Assembly (NCBI GenBank): GCA_037447655.1
Contig: JBBHKE010001196.1
Location: 126,001 to 152,235, forward strand
DNA: 26,235 nt
Source of the DNA: Zygnema cylindricum
Taxonomy: Eukaryota > Streptophyta > Zygnematophyceae > Zygnematales > Zygnemataceae
Direction: 5' to 3'
A program made the translations under genes and the position numbers. This document shows positions 1 to 8,768 of the stretch, one piece after another. Within the stretch, counting starts at the first letter, position 1. Each line of letters opens with the position of its first letter. The notes below the pieces were generated by a model. It ran no database searches. It worked only from the letters and a program-made list of their open reading frames with translations, and was not told where the DNA came from.

Positions 1-786
1 TCGTCAAGATACTCGAAGGTATATTTTCTCATACATAAGTTACAGGTAGTGAGATGCTAGAAATGGTAGAAAGTATGGAGTGAAAAACTACATAGAACCT
101 CAATAAAAGAGATAACAAGTGATAATGGGAAAGAATACACCTCAAAGAAATTTGAAGAATATCTTAAAGAAGAAGGAATTCATCATGAGAAAACTGTTCC
201 CTATAATCCAAAACAAAATGGAGTAGCAGAAAGAGTGAATAAAACTTTAGGAGATATGTCCAGAAGTTTGTTAACTGATAAGAGAATAGGATTGCAGTTT
301 TGGGCCGAGTCTATGAACTATGCTAATTTCATCAGAAATAGAGACTTAACTTCCAGTAATAAGGAGGAAACTCCGTATGAGAGGTGGACTGGAAGAAAGG
401 CAGATTTGTCTAGTTTGAGAGTGGTTGTAAGTCAAGTCTACAGTTTGGATTCCAATAAGACTAAATGGAAGTTAGACGAGAGAGGGAAACTAGGATATAT
501 TGTAGGATATGATGAGAGCACAAAAGGATACCGAGTGTATGACTTAAAAAGGAGAGATATAATTTTGGTAAAACACATAGTGGTGATGAATGAAGTAAAG
601 TCCAATGATCCATTCAATTATGATAAAGAAGTCAAAATCAGATTTGAACCGGATCAGTTTTCTGACTTTGACTTTGAAAATGAAGAGAAGGAAGTTGGAG
701 AAGGAAAAATCTACAGATCTACCAAAGGAGAAAGAGGAAAGGAGAACATCCGAGGTAACGCCACAATACGAAGTGGAAATGGATGA
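1..786 (+). pseudogene. Element 1: Ty1/copia integrase, 5'-truncated by the window edge and broken
   Basis: This is the C-terminal two thirds of a copia integrase, the enzyme that inserts retrotransposon cDNA into the genome. Reading frame 1 begins with SSRYSKVYFL, the stretch that follows the first catalytic Asp. SDNGKEY (Asp codon at 121) carries the second catalytic Asp, and PKQNGVAERVN (Glu codon at 229) carries the catalytic Glu. The conserved FWAESMNYANF, TPYERWTGRK and GYIVGYDESTKGYRVYD blocks of the integrase C-terminus follow. Two in-frame TAG codons (58 and 67) break the frame, which then stays open to 786. The linker toward RT continues in another frame, so a frameshift lies at about 690-760. 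The upstream gag, protease and zinc-binding domain are outside the window. The family call is firm and the copy is certainly inactive. Confidence 0.9.
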
Positions 787-1696
787 GGAATTTGATGAGG
801 CACCGGAATCGGAAGAGAGGGGAGCTGAAAATCTCCCTAAACGAAACCCAATGATGCCTTCCATACCCGCATCAAAGTTTGAAAGAGGGAGAAGAAGTCG
901 TAAACGACTTCAAGAAAGACAAGTAAATAACCAACTCACAAAGATGTCTCACCCAGATGAACTTGAGTTATACTTAGAGGCCATAAGTACCCCGGAAAAT
1001 AGCCGATGGATCACTGCTATAAATGAAGAAATGGCCTCAATCATGGAAACCAATACATGGGAGTTGGTAGATTGTGCACCGGATGAAAAACGGATCGGAT
1101 CTAAGTGGGTTTTAAAATTAAATTAAATCCGGATAATACCATTCAGAGGTAGAAAGCTAGGTTGGTTGCAAAAGGGTATACTCAAAAAGAAGGGATAGAC
1201 TACGAAGAAATCTTTGCACTTGTGTTCAAATTTCCTTCTGTTAAAATCCTCACAATTTTAGCAGCAGCGGAGGATATGGTGTGTGGAGGATATGGAAATA
1301 CACCAGATGGATATTAAAACGCCCTTTCTGTATAGAGAGTTGGAAGAAGAAACTTACATGAGGCAACCGGAAGGATTTGTAGAAAGTGGGGAAAAAAGCA
1401 AGGTATACAAACAGATAAAAACACTATATGGGCTTAAACAAGCCGCGAGACAGTGGAATACAAGATTGGACGAATTTCTAATGGTTTGGGGTATATCAAA
1501 ACTACTTCAGACCACTCCATATATTGATTTGAGGATGAGAATGGAGTGATATTTATTGCTATTTATGTGGATAATTTGTTGGTCTTAAGGAAGTCCTTTG
1601 ATAAGATAAACAAACTAAAACAGGATCTTAGAAGTCGTTTAGACTTGGTAGATCTTGGCGAAGTAAGGAACATTTTAGGAATTTAGATAGAGAGAG
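787..1696 (+). pseudogene. Element 1: copia reverse transcriptase, N-terminal and palm part, broken
   Basis: The linker (about 787-960) leads into copia RT, which copies the element RNA into DNA. WITAINEEMASIMETNTWELV and GSKWVLK are followed by a frameshift at about 1120. KARLVAKGYTQKEGIDYEE comes next, preceded by a TAG at 1150. A short tandem duplication of GGAGGATATGG at 1267-1295 adds another frameshift. Then come QMDIKTPFL (first catalytic Asp kept), MRQPEGFVESG and LYGLKQAARQWN. Another frame break falls near 1500, then IAIYVDNLLVL, where the expected YVDD reads YVDN. The frame is cut at 1697 by an inserted LTR and resumes at 3043. It cannot make an active enzyme. Confidence 0.9.
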
Positions 1697-2732
1697 TGAA
1701 ATTCTATGGGCTCAATTGCCACACAGAATTCGCAGGTCCAAAGGAAGCTAATCTAGATAGTGCCGACTCCAAGTTTATATAAACCCAAATGATTGACCCC
1801 TTGACAATCAGAACCCCATGAAAGCTTCACCCTTGTGAAATAAGACTTTCTGTGTGCTCAGTTCCACCACAGAATGCAAAGTTAGAATATGTGATTTGGA
1901 CACATTCGCCCACTTTGACTTTCCCTTAGAAATGCAGCCACCCAGGCAGGTAAAAACTCTGACCGACTACACCCCTGTGTAGCTTGGACTCCCTTGAGTC
2001 CGCAGCAAAAAGAATCACATAATTTGGTCAACTGAATTGCTAGTTATGGCTGGCCAAAGTTTGCCGTTTATACAAGGTGCTCTCTAGGAGAGGCAGCTAC
2101 CTACTTCAAATATTCTAAGTCCTAAACCCCTCTCTAAACCCTCTAGTTCTGAGGTACGGACCAATAAAATTACTGTATAGTACATAAAGGCACAGGTGCC
2201 GGTGTACCTTTTGTACGGCCATCATACGACATGGCTAAAAACTTAACACGTGTCCTATCCGGATTCGCTCTTATAATCCCCAGAATTCCGGCTTCCAAAT
2301 CTTATCCCTCCACATGGCGCCAGGTCATGCCACGTCAGAAAAACCGTACCGTACAGAAAGTACAGGTGTCGGAGTACTTTCTGTACGGACATTGTACGAT
2401 GATGTCATAATGTGACATTTGTCACATCCGGTTTTTGTTATGTTCCTTTCCAGAGATTCCGCAACCTGTACAATGTCGCCACGTGTCATTGAGAGTGGTG
2501 ACGTCCGCAAACGCCAAAAAACCTGTTCCGCGATCTCGGCATTTATCGCGGTCGTCCAATTTAAACGGCATTCAATTTTAGCCGTCGAAAATTGGTGAGG
2601 GGTATATGTTTCGATAGCGAAACAAATGCGCGGTATCCGTTCCGTCCCCGTACCTTACTCCGTACTTAATTAAACTGTCTCTATGTACTAAGTATCTATT
2701 TCCCGTTAAACGAATTCGTCTACTTGTACAGA

Positions 2733-2740
2733 TTTATATA
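2733..2740 (-). promoter_or_regulatory. Probable TATA box of the solo LTR
   Basis: On the minus strand this reads TATATAAA, 34 bp downstream (in LTR sense) of the tRNA-like unit. The same arrangement is seen in the other LTRs here. Assigned by position and motif only. Confidence 0.5.
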
Positions 2741-2773
2741 ATTATCAAACCGCATACATCCTCGCACTAGTCC

Positions 2774-2840
2774 TGGACTAAACGGACACAGCTAATGGCT
2801 ATGATGACGGACAACAGGTACCAGGATCAATTCCTGGGTC
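2774..2840 (+). other. tRNA-like A-box/B-box unit in the solo LTR (antisense to the LTR)
   Basis: TGGACTAAACGGACACAGC (2774-2792) fits the Pol III A box (TRGYNNANNNGG...GC). GGATCAATTCC (2824-2834) is one base from the B-box form GGTTCAATTCC, at the spacing expected for a tRNA gene. It occupies the same LTR position as the clearer units at 18352-18423 and 25448-25519. The cloverleaf is too eroded to assign an isotype. Confidence 0.5.
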
Positions 2841-3042
2841 CGTCAATAGTTTTAGTAAACCTATCTATTTTCTGCTAGCTGTCTACTACAAAGCTTTAGG
2901 CAGCCATGGCTCTATCACCTTACCCAGCCTTTTATGACTACAACAAGTGTGGGGGCTTGGTGAAGGGAGTTAGAGGTAGACCGCCTCTACATTTTTCCTA
3001 TTATAATACAGACCTAGAAAATACCCAAATATCAACAGAGAG

Positions 3043-3900
3043 ATATAGGGAATAGGATTATGAGACTCATTCAAAAAAAAACAATCAATAATATGCTAGA
3101 AAAATTTCAGATAAAGAAAGCAAACGGATGTATTACTCTTATGGATTTGAAAAAAGTGTTTGAGGGGAGTGAAGAGGGAGGAATATTAATTATTAATGAT
3201 GAAATGGATGAGATAGAATTTTTTTTTATAGAAAATATCCCTTATCGCCAAATAGTAAGCAGTTTAATCTATTCCATGAACTGTACCGGGCAGGATATAG
3301 GTGCAGCTATTGGAGTCCTCAGCAAGAATGAAAATGAACTTAAAAAGAGAGATTGGGAGGCAGCCAAAATGGTGATGAGTTATCTTGTGGGGACTAGGGA
3401 ATTATGGTTGCATTTGGGAGGGGGGCAGACTGACATCGCCACTTGGAGTGATGCTAGTTATTGAGATGTGCCTTTAAGATGATGTATGAATGGATATGTG
3501 TTGCAAATTGGATCTGGTGCATGTTGTTAGAGTAGCAAGCAACAGAAAATAGTTGATCAGTCCACTATATAGGCTTAATACATGGCTTTTTGTGTTGCCA
3601 CCAAAGATTTAATGTGGGTGAAATCTCTTCTTGAATAACTTGGGTTCATGAAGTTTGGAACTCAAAATGCTTTTTGTGAAAATCAAGTTGTTATCTCTAT
3701 TGCAGCTAATCTGAAACATCACTTCAAGGCTAAGCATATCGATGTCAAGCAACTTTGTGACAGAGAAGGTTGAAAATAAAATTTTAAGTAAGTTCTTAAA
3801 AGTGATAAAAAAATGATTGCAGACATGATGACAAAATGAGTGCCTTCCCGGAAGTTGATTTATTACAGAGAAAACTGTGGATTAAAATTGCAAAGTGATT
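3043..3900 (+). pseudogene. Element 1: RT C-terminus and RNase H, broken
   Basis: Coding sequence resumes after the solo LTR: RLIQKKTINNMLEKFQ, then YRQIVSSLIYSMNC and DIGAAIGVLSKN (RT thumb/connection), then DWEAAKMVMSYLVGTRELWLHLG leading to the RNase H motif WSDASY. A stop follows at 3464. RNase H continues with lesions. The STMEAEY block is broken by stops (QSTI*A*Y), and the CDNQAAI catalytic Asp reads CENQVV, so both acidic residues are damaged. LKHHFKAKHIDVK and ADMMTK mark the C-terminus. RNase H would degrade the RNA strand during cDNA synthesis. Homology with 18760-19330 in element A is evident. This copy is inactive. Confidence 0.88.
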
Positions 3901-3907
3901 TGGAATT

Positions 3908-3915
3908 AAAAGGAG
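3908..3915 (+). other. Polypurine tract of element 1
   Basis: AAAAGGAG lies directly before the LTR start TGTTGAAAAG. It is the plus-strand primer site expected between RNase H and the 3' LTR. Confidence 0.7.
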
Positions 3916-4060
3916 TGTTGAAAAGAGGTTATTAATACTTCACTTCTCTATTTTAGTTATGCTTTTAGGAGAGAGAGAGTAAGGATTAAAAGCATGCCAT
4001 GGCTACCGCCTTAGTTAGAAGGTGGCGGATTTTGAAGTAGATGATATTTTACCAAAATGA

Positions 4061-4136
4061 TGCCTAGGTCCGGATTTGAACCTGGGTCTGTGGTCTATAA
4101 GTAGTCGTTAGCCTTATCCACTAAGGCATTTACGAA
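4061..4136 (-). other. tRNA-like A-box/B-box unit in the element 1 LTR (antisense to the element)
   Basis: On the minus strand, TGCCTTAGTGGATAAGGC (plus positions 4111-4128) is a good A box with a D stem CCTT/AAGG closed over a 7-base loop. GGTTCAAATCC (4072-4082) is a perfect B box. The spacing is that of a tRNA gene, and the D arm resembles plant tRNA-Arg. The acceptor stem is not convincingly paired and no clear anticodon arm forms, so I treat it as tRNA-derived or tRNA-like, not as a working tRNA gene. Confidence 0.6.
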
Positions 4137-4162
4137 ATGATACACTTGACGAGTTTCAATGA

Positions 4163-4171
4163 TATATAAAC
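4163..4171 (+). promoter_or_regulatory. TATA box of the element 1 LTR
   Basis: TATATAAAC lies about 250 bp into the LTR, 35 bp downstream of the tRNA-like unit and about 210 bp upstream of AATAAA (4373). The order U3, TATA, polyadenylation signal is that of an LTR promoter. Confidence 0.55.
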
Positions 4172-4557
4172 AGTGACGCGACGGCTAATTAACACCAAAC
4201 TAAGGACCAGGGACAATTCATGCACGTAGAGAAGGTCCATTTGTAGATAAGTGTAGTAACATGTTGACTAGCAGCTGATTAGCTTAAATAGTCTAATATA
4301 CTTAGTGAAAAGACAAACTCTTTCGAGTAGACTTTTGCAGCGAGCTTTCAACCTTGTAATTTCTTCCCGATAAATAAAGCTCAACTGTTTTCTGTGAACG
4401 CTGTGTGACTCTGCTGTTGCTACGAGTGAATCCTAGGGGTTATTCCGCTGTGCATTGTGAACCAGGTGTGAATACCTCGTCCATTTTACATACTCCTAGA
4501 AGATGGACTAGATGTCATCCAATTTTTTTTTTCTAAATCTATAAATCCGAAAAATTA

Positions 4558-4803
4558 TAGTGCCACGTGGCTTTAGCTAAGAAACCTTTGTGTCTTTCTG
4601 ATGTGGAGAGTGGTCAGCCATGGCTGCCGCCAAAGTATTTATCATATTAGTGATCATGGCTTGACATATAGCATTCGAAATGGGATATTATTGTGGCGGC
4701 AATGACTAAGTTAACATGGCAAAGTAAGAGGGTAGGATTTCCTCTCCTTTTCCCTTCTTTTCCGCCTTTCTTAGAGTGCGGTCCATCTTTTTACACGTGT
4801 GAT
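4558..4803 (+). repeat. Dispersed repeat S, copy 1
   Basis: About 240 bp align directly with 12925-13158. Shared blocks include GCCACGTGGCTT, AAACCTTTGTGTC, GTGGAGAGTGGTCAGCCATG, GGCTGCCGCC, TGATC-TGGCTTG and a T/C-rich tail ending in GCGGTCCAT and ACACGTG. Similarity fades on both sides. No coding potential or terminal inverted repeat is seen. The two copies are 8.4 kb apart in the same orientation. Confidence 0.75.
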
Positions 4804-5350
4804 ACGTAACATCTAAAAGTAGGTTTTAAAATACGTGTTTTGATTTAAGTGGCTTCCCGTAAGTTTAGGATCTAATCTTTAAAATTGACGAAGATTTTGA
4901 AACTCACCAATTTTCTTTTCAAAATTTGTACTTGCGAATTATATACGTGTACTTTCGCAATTTGAATTTGTGCTAATAAAAAACAACGACAAAAAATAAC
5001 GCTTGAAACGTTGATGCTAGAAGGAAGGCAAAAACCCTTTTTCTTTTGGCAAGAATGCAAAAATTGTACTTATGTTTGTCAAAGATTTTACGCTCACCTT
5101 GCCCCCTTCTAAAAGCACGTGACTTTGGTGACGTGATAAATTTTTAATAGCAGTTGATCATGGCAAGTGTCCATCTTCCAGTTGTAGCCATTTTATTGGT
5201 TATGCGATAGTGAACTCACCTTCGTGAGGCGGGTCCAGTATTACAGAAGCGGGTGGAGAGATTGCTTCGCGGATGAAAACTGAATTGTAATCGGACGGTC
5301 AATAATTTTTCCTGCATCCTGGATAATTCTAATCTAATTATCTGTACTAT
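4804..5350. other. Non-coding interval with a degenerate half foldback
   Basis: No gene is seen. At 5217-5320, CTTCGTGAGGCGGG...GATTGCTTCGCGGAT...GACGGTCAATA resembles one arm of the CCTCGCGAGG foldback family (compare 16849-16940). The rest is AT-rich spacer. Confidence 0.5.
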
Positions 5351-5906
5351 ACACCGTGAATTGTTATTAGCCTTATGTACTCTATTTCGACACCCCTAAA
5401 TTTTTACATTGACACAAGAAATACAATTAATAAACCTAATTTTTCCTTTTGTTTATTACAGTTCTTGTAAATTAGTGTTAATAATCATACCGTATTTATT
5501 TCATGAATAGTGTGGTGTACAGAGGGTGGGTGTTCATACAACACTGTACTTCTTTACCGAAAAATCGTACAAAAATGGTAGTTAATTTATGTCGGCTGCA
5601 AACAGAAGTGAGTTTAGAATAAACTTTGAGTCGAGTTTGCAACAAATGTGATTGCAAACCCAAATTAGAATTATAGATTAATTATAGTAAAAGGATGCGA
5701 CGCTTTATGGATTGTCATATTTTGTACTTTTACCTATTTTATTGTTTATAAAATGACAGCAGATCCGGTGTACCCAATTCAACGTTCTGGAGAAATTAAA
5801 GTTAAACATTTAAAAAAAAAATCTGAAAATGCTCAAATTAGTATAAATAACACTAATTAATTATTGACACTAATAATTTCTAAACGCTAATAACGATTCA
5901 CCGTGT
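5351..5906. mobile_element. MITE-like inverted-repeat element, ACACCGTGAA family, copy 1
   Basis: The left end ACACCGTGAATTGTTATTAG (5351-5370) is matched by the reverse complement of 5887-5906 (ACACGGTGAATCGTTATTAG) with two differences. The 556-bp interior has no coding capacity and contains several TTAGTGTTAATAA-like runs. I see no convincing target duplication. Shares its end motif with 6126-6722. Confidence 0.65.
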
Positions 5907-6125
5907 AGTTTTCAAGCATAGTTCAAAAGTAGGTGAAAGTAGGCCCATACAATATGCTCATTGTATGCAAAACATACAATATGACCTTAACACCCATATT
6001 GTATTCGAACCTATTCAGACCAATTAAAACATTCGGACCAAAAATTGGACCAATAAAAACATTTGAACCAAATTTTTTTATTTACACCGTGAGATTCGGA
6101 CGATCTGACGGTCACTGATCCAAGT

Positions 6126-6204
6126 ACACCGTCAAACGCTATTAGAGTAAAGGAATAAATAGCGTAAAAAAAAAATTAGTGTTATTAACACTAATCGGGA
6201 ATTT

Positions 6205-6242
<38 letters not shown>

Positions 6243-6722
6243 AATTAACTAATCCCTAATTGTCATTTATGTTGTCCTGAATACTCAATACCCGCCCTTT
6301 GGGTTGTCCTGAATAATCAATACCCGCCCTTTCGATGTCTACAGTAATATGTGTATCCGTACACAATCTCACGATTCGTACGTCGTCGCGCTGTTCACAC
6401 GGTTGGTGTACGAACAGATGAAAACGTCATTTTTGTCGACGAGTTGGCGTCTCTTTCTTCCAGTGCACATTCACCTGTATTTGCAATAATGTTAAGTGTC
6501 TTTTTATGCCTTTGTAATTCAAAAAGTACCATTTCGTACAGAGATACCTTGTCCGTATGCCACACTATTTCCATCGCAGTGTACTTCAATTATTAACGTT
6601 AATTGATAATAAACCAAAATTAGAACAATGGAAAAAATAGAATATGGATTGTATTTGAGGTTTTTTTTTTGAAAAAGGGGCACCGAATTAGCGTTATTTA
6701 CTCTAGTAGCGATTGGCGGTGT
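6126..6722. mobile_element. MITE-like inverted-repeat element, ACACCG family, copy 2
   Basis: The left end ACACCGTCAAACGCTATTAG, continuing AGTAA, faces ACACCGCCAATCGCTACTAG, AGTAA on the opposite strand at the right end, giving about 25 bp of imperfect terminal inverted repeat. Flanks GATCCAAG (left) and GATCAAAG (right) could be an 8-bp target duplication with one change, displaced a few bases. The interior is non-coding and contains a TA microsatellite. Small ORFs inside are not supported as genes. Confidence 0.6.
6209..6236. repeat. (TA)14 microsatellite
   Basis: An uninterrupted TA run lies inside the inverted-repeat element at 6126-6722. Just upstream, TTAGTGTTATTAACACTAA (about 6177-6195) is a short palindrome. 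Confidence 0.95.
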
Positions 6723-6949
6723 AGCGATCAAAGAAGATCACATGGAAAGCCCATAACACAACTCACGATAAATGTGCTGACCAAAGGCCTACTATAAAAA
6801 CGCCTACTTTTCAAGAGACTCACGAAAAAATAGTACGGCGTGGTACAATAAAGTTCAAATTTCTGTAAATAAACCTCACTTTTCGTCCGTAACTACGCCC
6901 TTAGTAAACGTATCCCTACATTTGTTGAAAGCGCTCATGGAAGTCCGGC
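6723..6949. other. Spacer, nothing recognised
   Basis: AT-rich sequence with no repeat or gene that I can identify. Confidence 0.5.
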
Positions 6950-7472
6950 CTCAGTTCCATCGTGAGGTTTTGTAATTGTACGGACAACATTACGTGGCAA
7001 ATAATTTGGAGTACGGCCCATCGGGTACTGTACTAATTTGTTTTGCTAACGTGGTGTGCTTTAAGTTCGGATATTGAAAGATTTGACAAACAAACTAATT
7101 TATGATTGTAAATCTTCACATGCGTGCCAGATCATTGTTAACTCCCGAACCTTCGGAGAATCTTTGCGGACCTTATGCAATGCCGTCTTTCGAAAAAAAA
7201 ACAAAATATTCAATACGGTAAGGTACAGAAAAAGTACCGATTTCTACAAACTACAGTACAGTTCAGTACAGTACAGCCCCTAGCTTTACTTATGATGGAG
7301 CTTCGTGTCGAAGAACAGAATCGTACTTTCCCTTCAAAATTTTCCGGCGTAATTTCATTGGACCTCAATTCAGGTGACTGTGTGGATAATTCTTAACGTA
7401 TTCGTAGAATCGGGACCAGATATCATCGAAAGGAAGTCCTAACCGACATGTTTATTAGCTGTATTTTGTCAC
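6950..7472 (+). repeat. Dispersed repeat R, copy 1 (fullest uninterrupted copy)
   Basis: The unit runs from a GTACGG-NNN-ACATTACGTGG / TTTGGAGTACGGCCCATCGG block, through GATATTGAAAGATT and GTGCCAGATCATTGTTA, to CAGTACAGTACAGCCCC, TTCCGGCGTAATTTCATTGG, TTCAGGTGACTGTGTGGATA and CCTAACCGACATGTTTAT. The first half recurs at 7741-8041. The whole unit recurs, interrupted, as 10608-10709 plus 12481-12907. No conserved frame links the copies, so the small ORFs are incidental. The class is unknown; it may be a non-autonomous transposon. Confidence 0.75.
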
Positions 7473-7740
7473 AAGTGAGCATGGCGTCACAATGTCTCAA
7501 AAGTACAAAAATCTAGACGTCTACAAACTGTCGCTGTTTTTGTTGGCGTCACCAATCGTCGGACGTTTCGTCGTCGTCTTCAACCGTCACAGAGTTGTAC
7601 TTACGTTTACAACCGTCACAAGTCTAAGTTCCTATTTCATTTTCGCACATTGGGACGCTCTTCAAAGTAGTACGGAGAATCTTCACTACAGTACAAATAT
7701 ACCTTATCAAAGTACCGATTACATGGGGACGCCCCCATAA
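7473..7740. other. Spacer between R copies, nothing recognised
   Basis: Non-coding, with GTAC-containing motifs throughout. Short ORFs on both strands overlap each other and show no recognisable domain. Confidence 0.5.
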
Positions 7741-8041
7741 GGTTTCTGAAATTGTACGGATTACATTTCGTGGGAAATATTTTGGAGTACGAGCCATCGG
7801 GTAGCATTTGTTGTGCGTAAAGATCCGATATTGAAAGATTCGACAAAGAGACCAATCATAATTGAAGAACATCACATGCGTTTCCGACTTCCACGATCGT
7901 GCCAGATCATTGTTAGCTCCCGGACCTTCGAGAATCTTGGCGGGATCTTATGCAATGCCGGATTTCGCCAAAAGAATAAAAATTTCAATACGTTCTCGTA
8001 CGAAAAGCACCGATTTCTGCAGTTCAGTACAGTACAGCCCC
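7741..8041 (+). repeat. Dispersed repeat R, copy 2 (3'-truncated)
   Basis: Aligns with the first 300 bp of the copy at 6950. Shared blocks are ATTGTACGGA, TTTTGGAGTACGAGCCATCG, GATATTGAAAGATTCGAC, CGTGCCAGATCATTGTTAGC and CAGTACAGTACAGCCCCTA. Similarity stops after CCCCTA, where copy 1 continues with GCTTTACTT. The truncation point is followed by AAGGGTGG. Confidence 0.75.
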
Positions 8042-8562
8042 TAAGGGTGGAATTCCATTAGGCCGTCCCAGTAAATGTACGGAAAATTCTACTGGCAGCG
8101 TTTACTGGAAGACTATTCCATTTTGTCGGGCCAGTAACAAACCTTCCTCAATTATGATTAGTGCCACGTAGGCTAGAGTCCAGATTTGAAAATCTTAAAT
8201 AAAATCTTCAAACGGAATGTCAGAACGAAATATCTGTACGGCCGGAGGTAGTTAATGATTCGTACGAAAATTTTGCGGCCAGATTTTTGATTTTGAAAAC
8301 TGAAATCAAAATTTCGAAACGGAATGGCAAAAAGACGCGGCAAACTTTGAAGGTCGCGGCAAACTTTGAATGTCGGTGCATGTCAGACGGAGCGTGCGAA
8401 AAAAAATTGGGCTCACTTGCATCCAGCGTGGCAGGCGGCACATGGACCGTACGACGTAGGCACATGGCCTATACGACGTGTAGACCTGTGATCGCTTGTT
8501 CAAAGCAGATATTTTTTTTCTTTTTCACGTGTACCAATGGTACACGTCTAGTATCTTACAAC
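8042..8562. other. Non-coding interval with a short tandem repeat and a hairpin
   Basis: TCGCGGCAAACTTTGAA occurs twice in tandem at about 8335-8372. ACGTGTACCA (8527-8536) and TGGTACACGT (8538-8547) form a perfect 10-bp inverted repeat with one central base, just after a T-rich run. Otherwise no gene or known repeat is seen. Confidence 0.6.
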
Positions 8563-8758
8563 TCTCCTCGCGAGGAGACTATCGTGACACTGGATGATGG
8601 GCGCGATTGCTTCGCGGATCTGAAAAAGTGGAATATCCAACAGCCAGGAATTACGCCTACATCATTGGAGCTTCCCGACAGCTTTCCAGTAACGATTTTT
8701 AGTCTGACAAAAAAAAAATTAAGGTACGGCGTGGTACGAATATGTACGAACCTGTACG
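8563..8758. mobile_element. CCTCGCGAGG foldback element, right arm only, ending at the assembly gap
   Basis: It starts with the perfect palindrome TCTCCTCG/CGAGGAGA (8563-8578). It then follows the right arm of the foldback at 16849-17065: CACTGGA(T/C)GATG, GCGCGATTGCTTCGCG, ATCCAAC, CGCCTACATCATTGGAGC, then an A-run and GTACG motifs. The expected mirrored left arm is absent upstream and the sequence runs into N at 8759, so the structure may be truncated or misassembled. Confidence 0.65.
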
Positions 8759-8768
8759 NNNNNNNNNN
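8759..8768. other. Assembly gap (10 N)
   Basis: Ten consecutive N, probably a placeholder of unknown true size. It lies where a foldback arm should continue, a typical cause of assembly breaks. Confidence 1.

Larger units (their letters stand above)
1697..3037 (-). mobile_element. Solo copia LTR, antisense, inserted in the RT of element 1
   Basis: The segment begins TGAAATTC and ends ATCAACA (plus strand), so it has TG...CA ends. It is bordered by GAGAG at 1692-1696 and again at 3038-3042, a 5-bp target duplication. RT coding sequence reads up to the left copy and resumes after the right copy. The ends and several internal blocks match the LTRs of element A: the left 25 bp, the tRNA-like unit, GACTACAACAAGT and CAGCCATGGCT. 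Like those, it reads in sense on the minus strand. No internal region is present, so this is a solo LTR left by LTR-LTR recombination. At 1341 bp it is longer than the 1005 and 1057 bp LTRs of element A, so it is a related but distinct subfamily. Confidence 0.85.
3916..4454 (+). mobile_element. 3' LTR of element 1 (right boundary approximate)
   Basis: The LTR starts TGTTGAAAAG right after the polypurine tract; element A's LTRs start TGTTGAAAAT on their sense strand. It contains an antisense tRNA-like unit, a TATA box at 4163 and an AATAAA at 4373-4378 that could be its polyadenylation signal. The end is placed at TGTGCA (4449-4454). The matching 5' LTR and target duplication lie outside the window, so the end could be off by tens of bases. 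Length is about 540 bp, roughly half that of element A's LTR. Confidence 0.7.
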
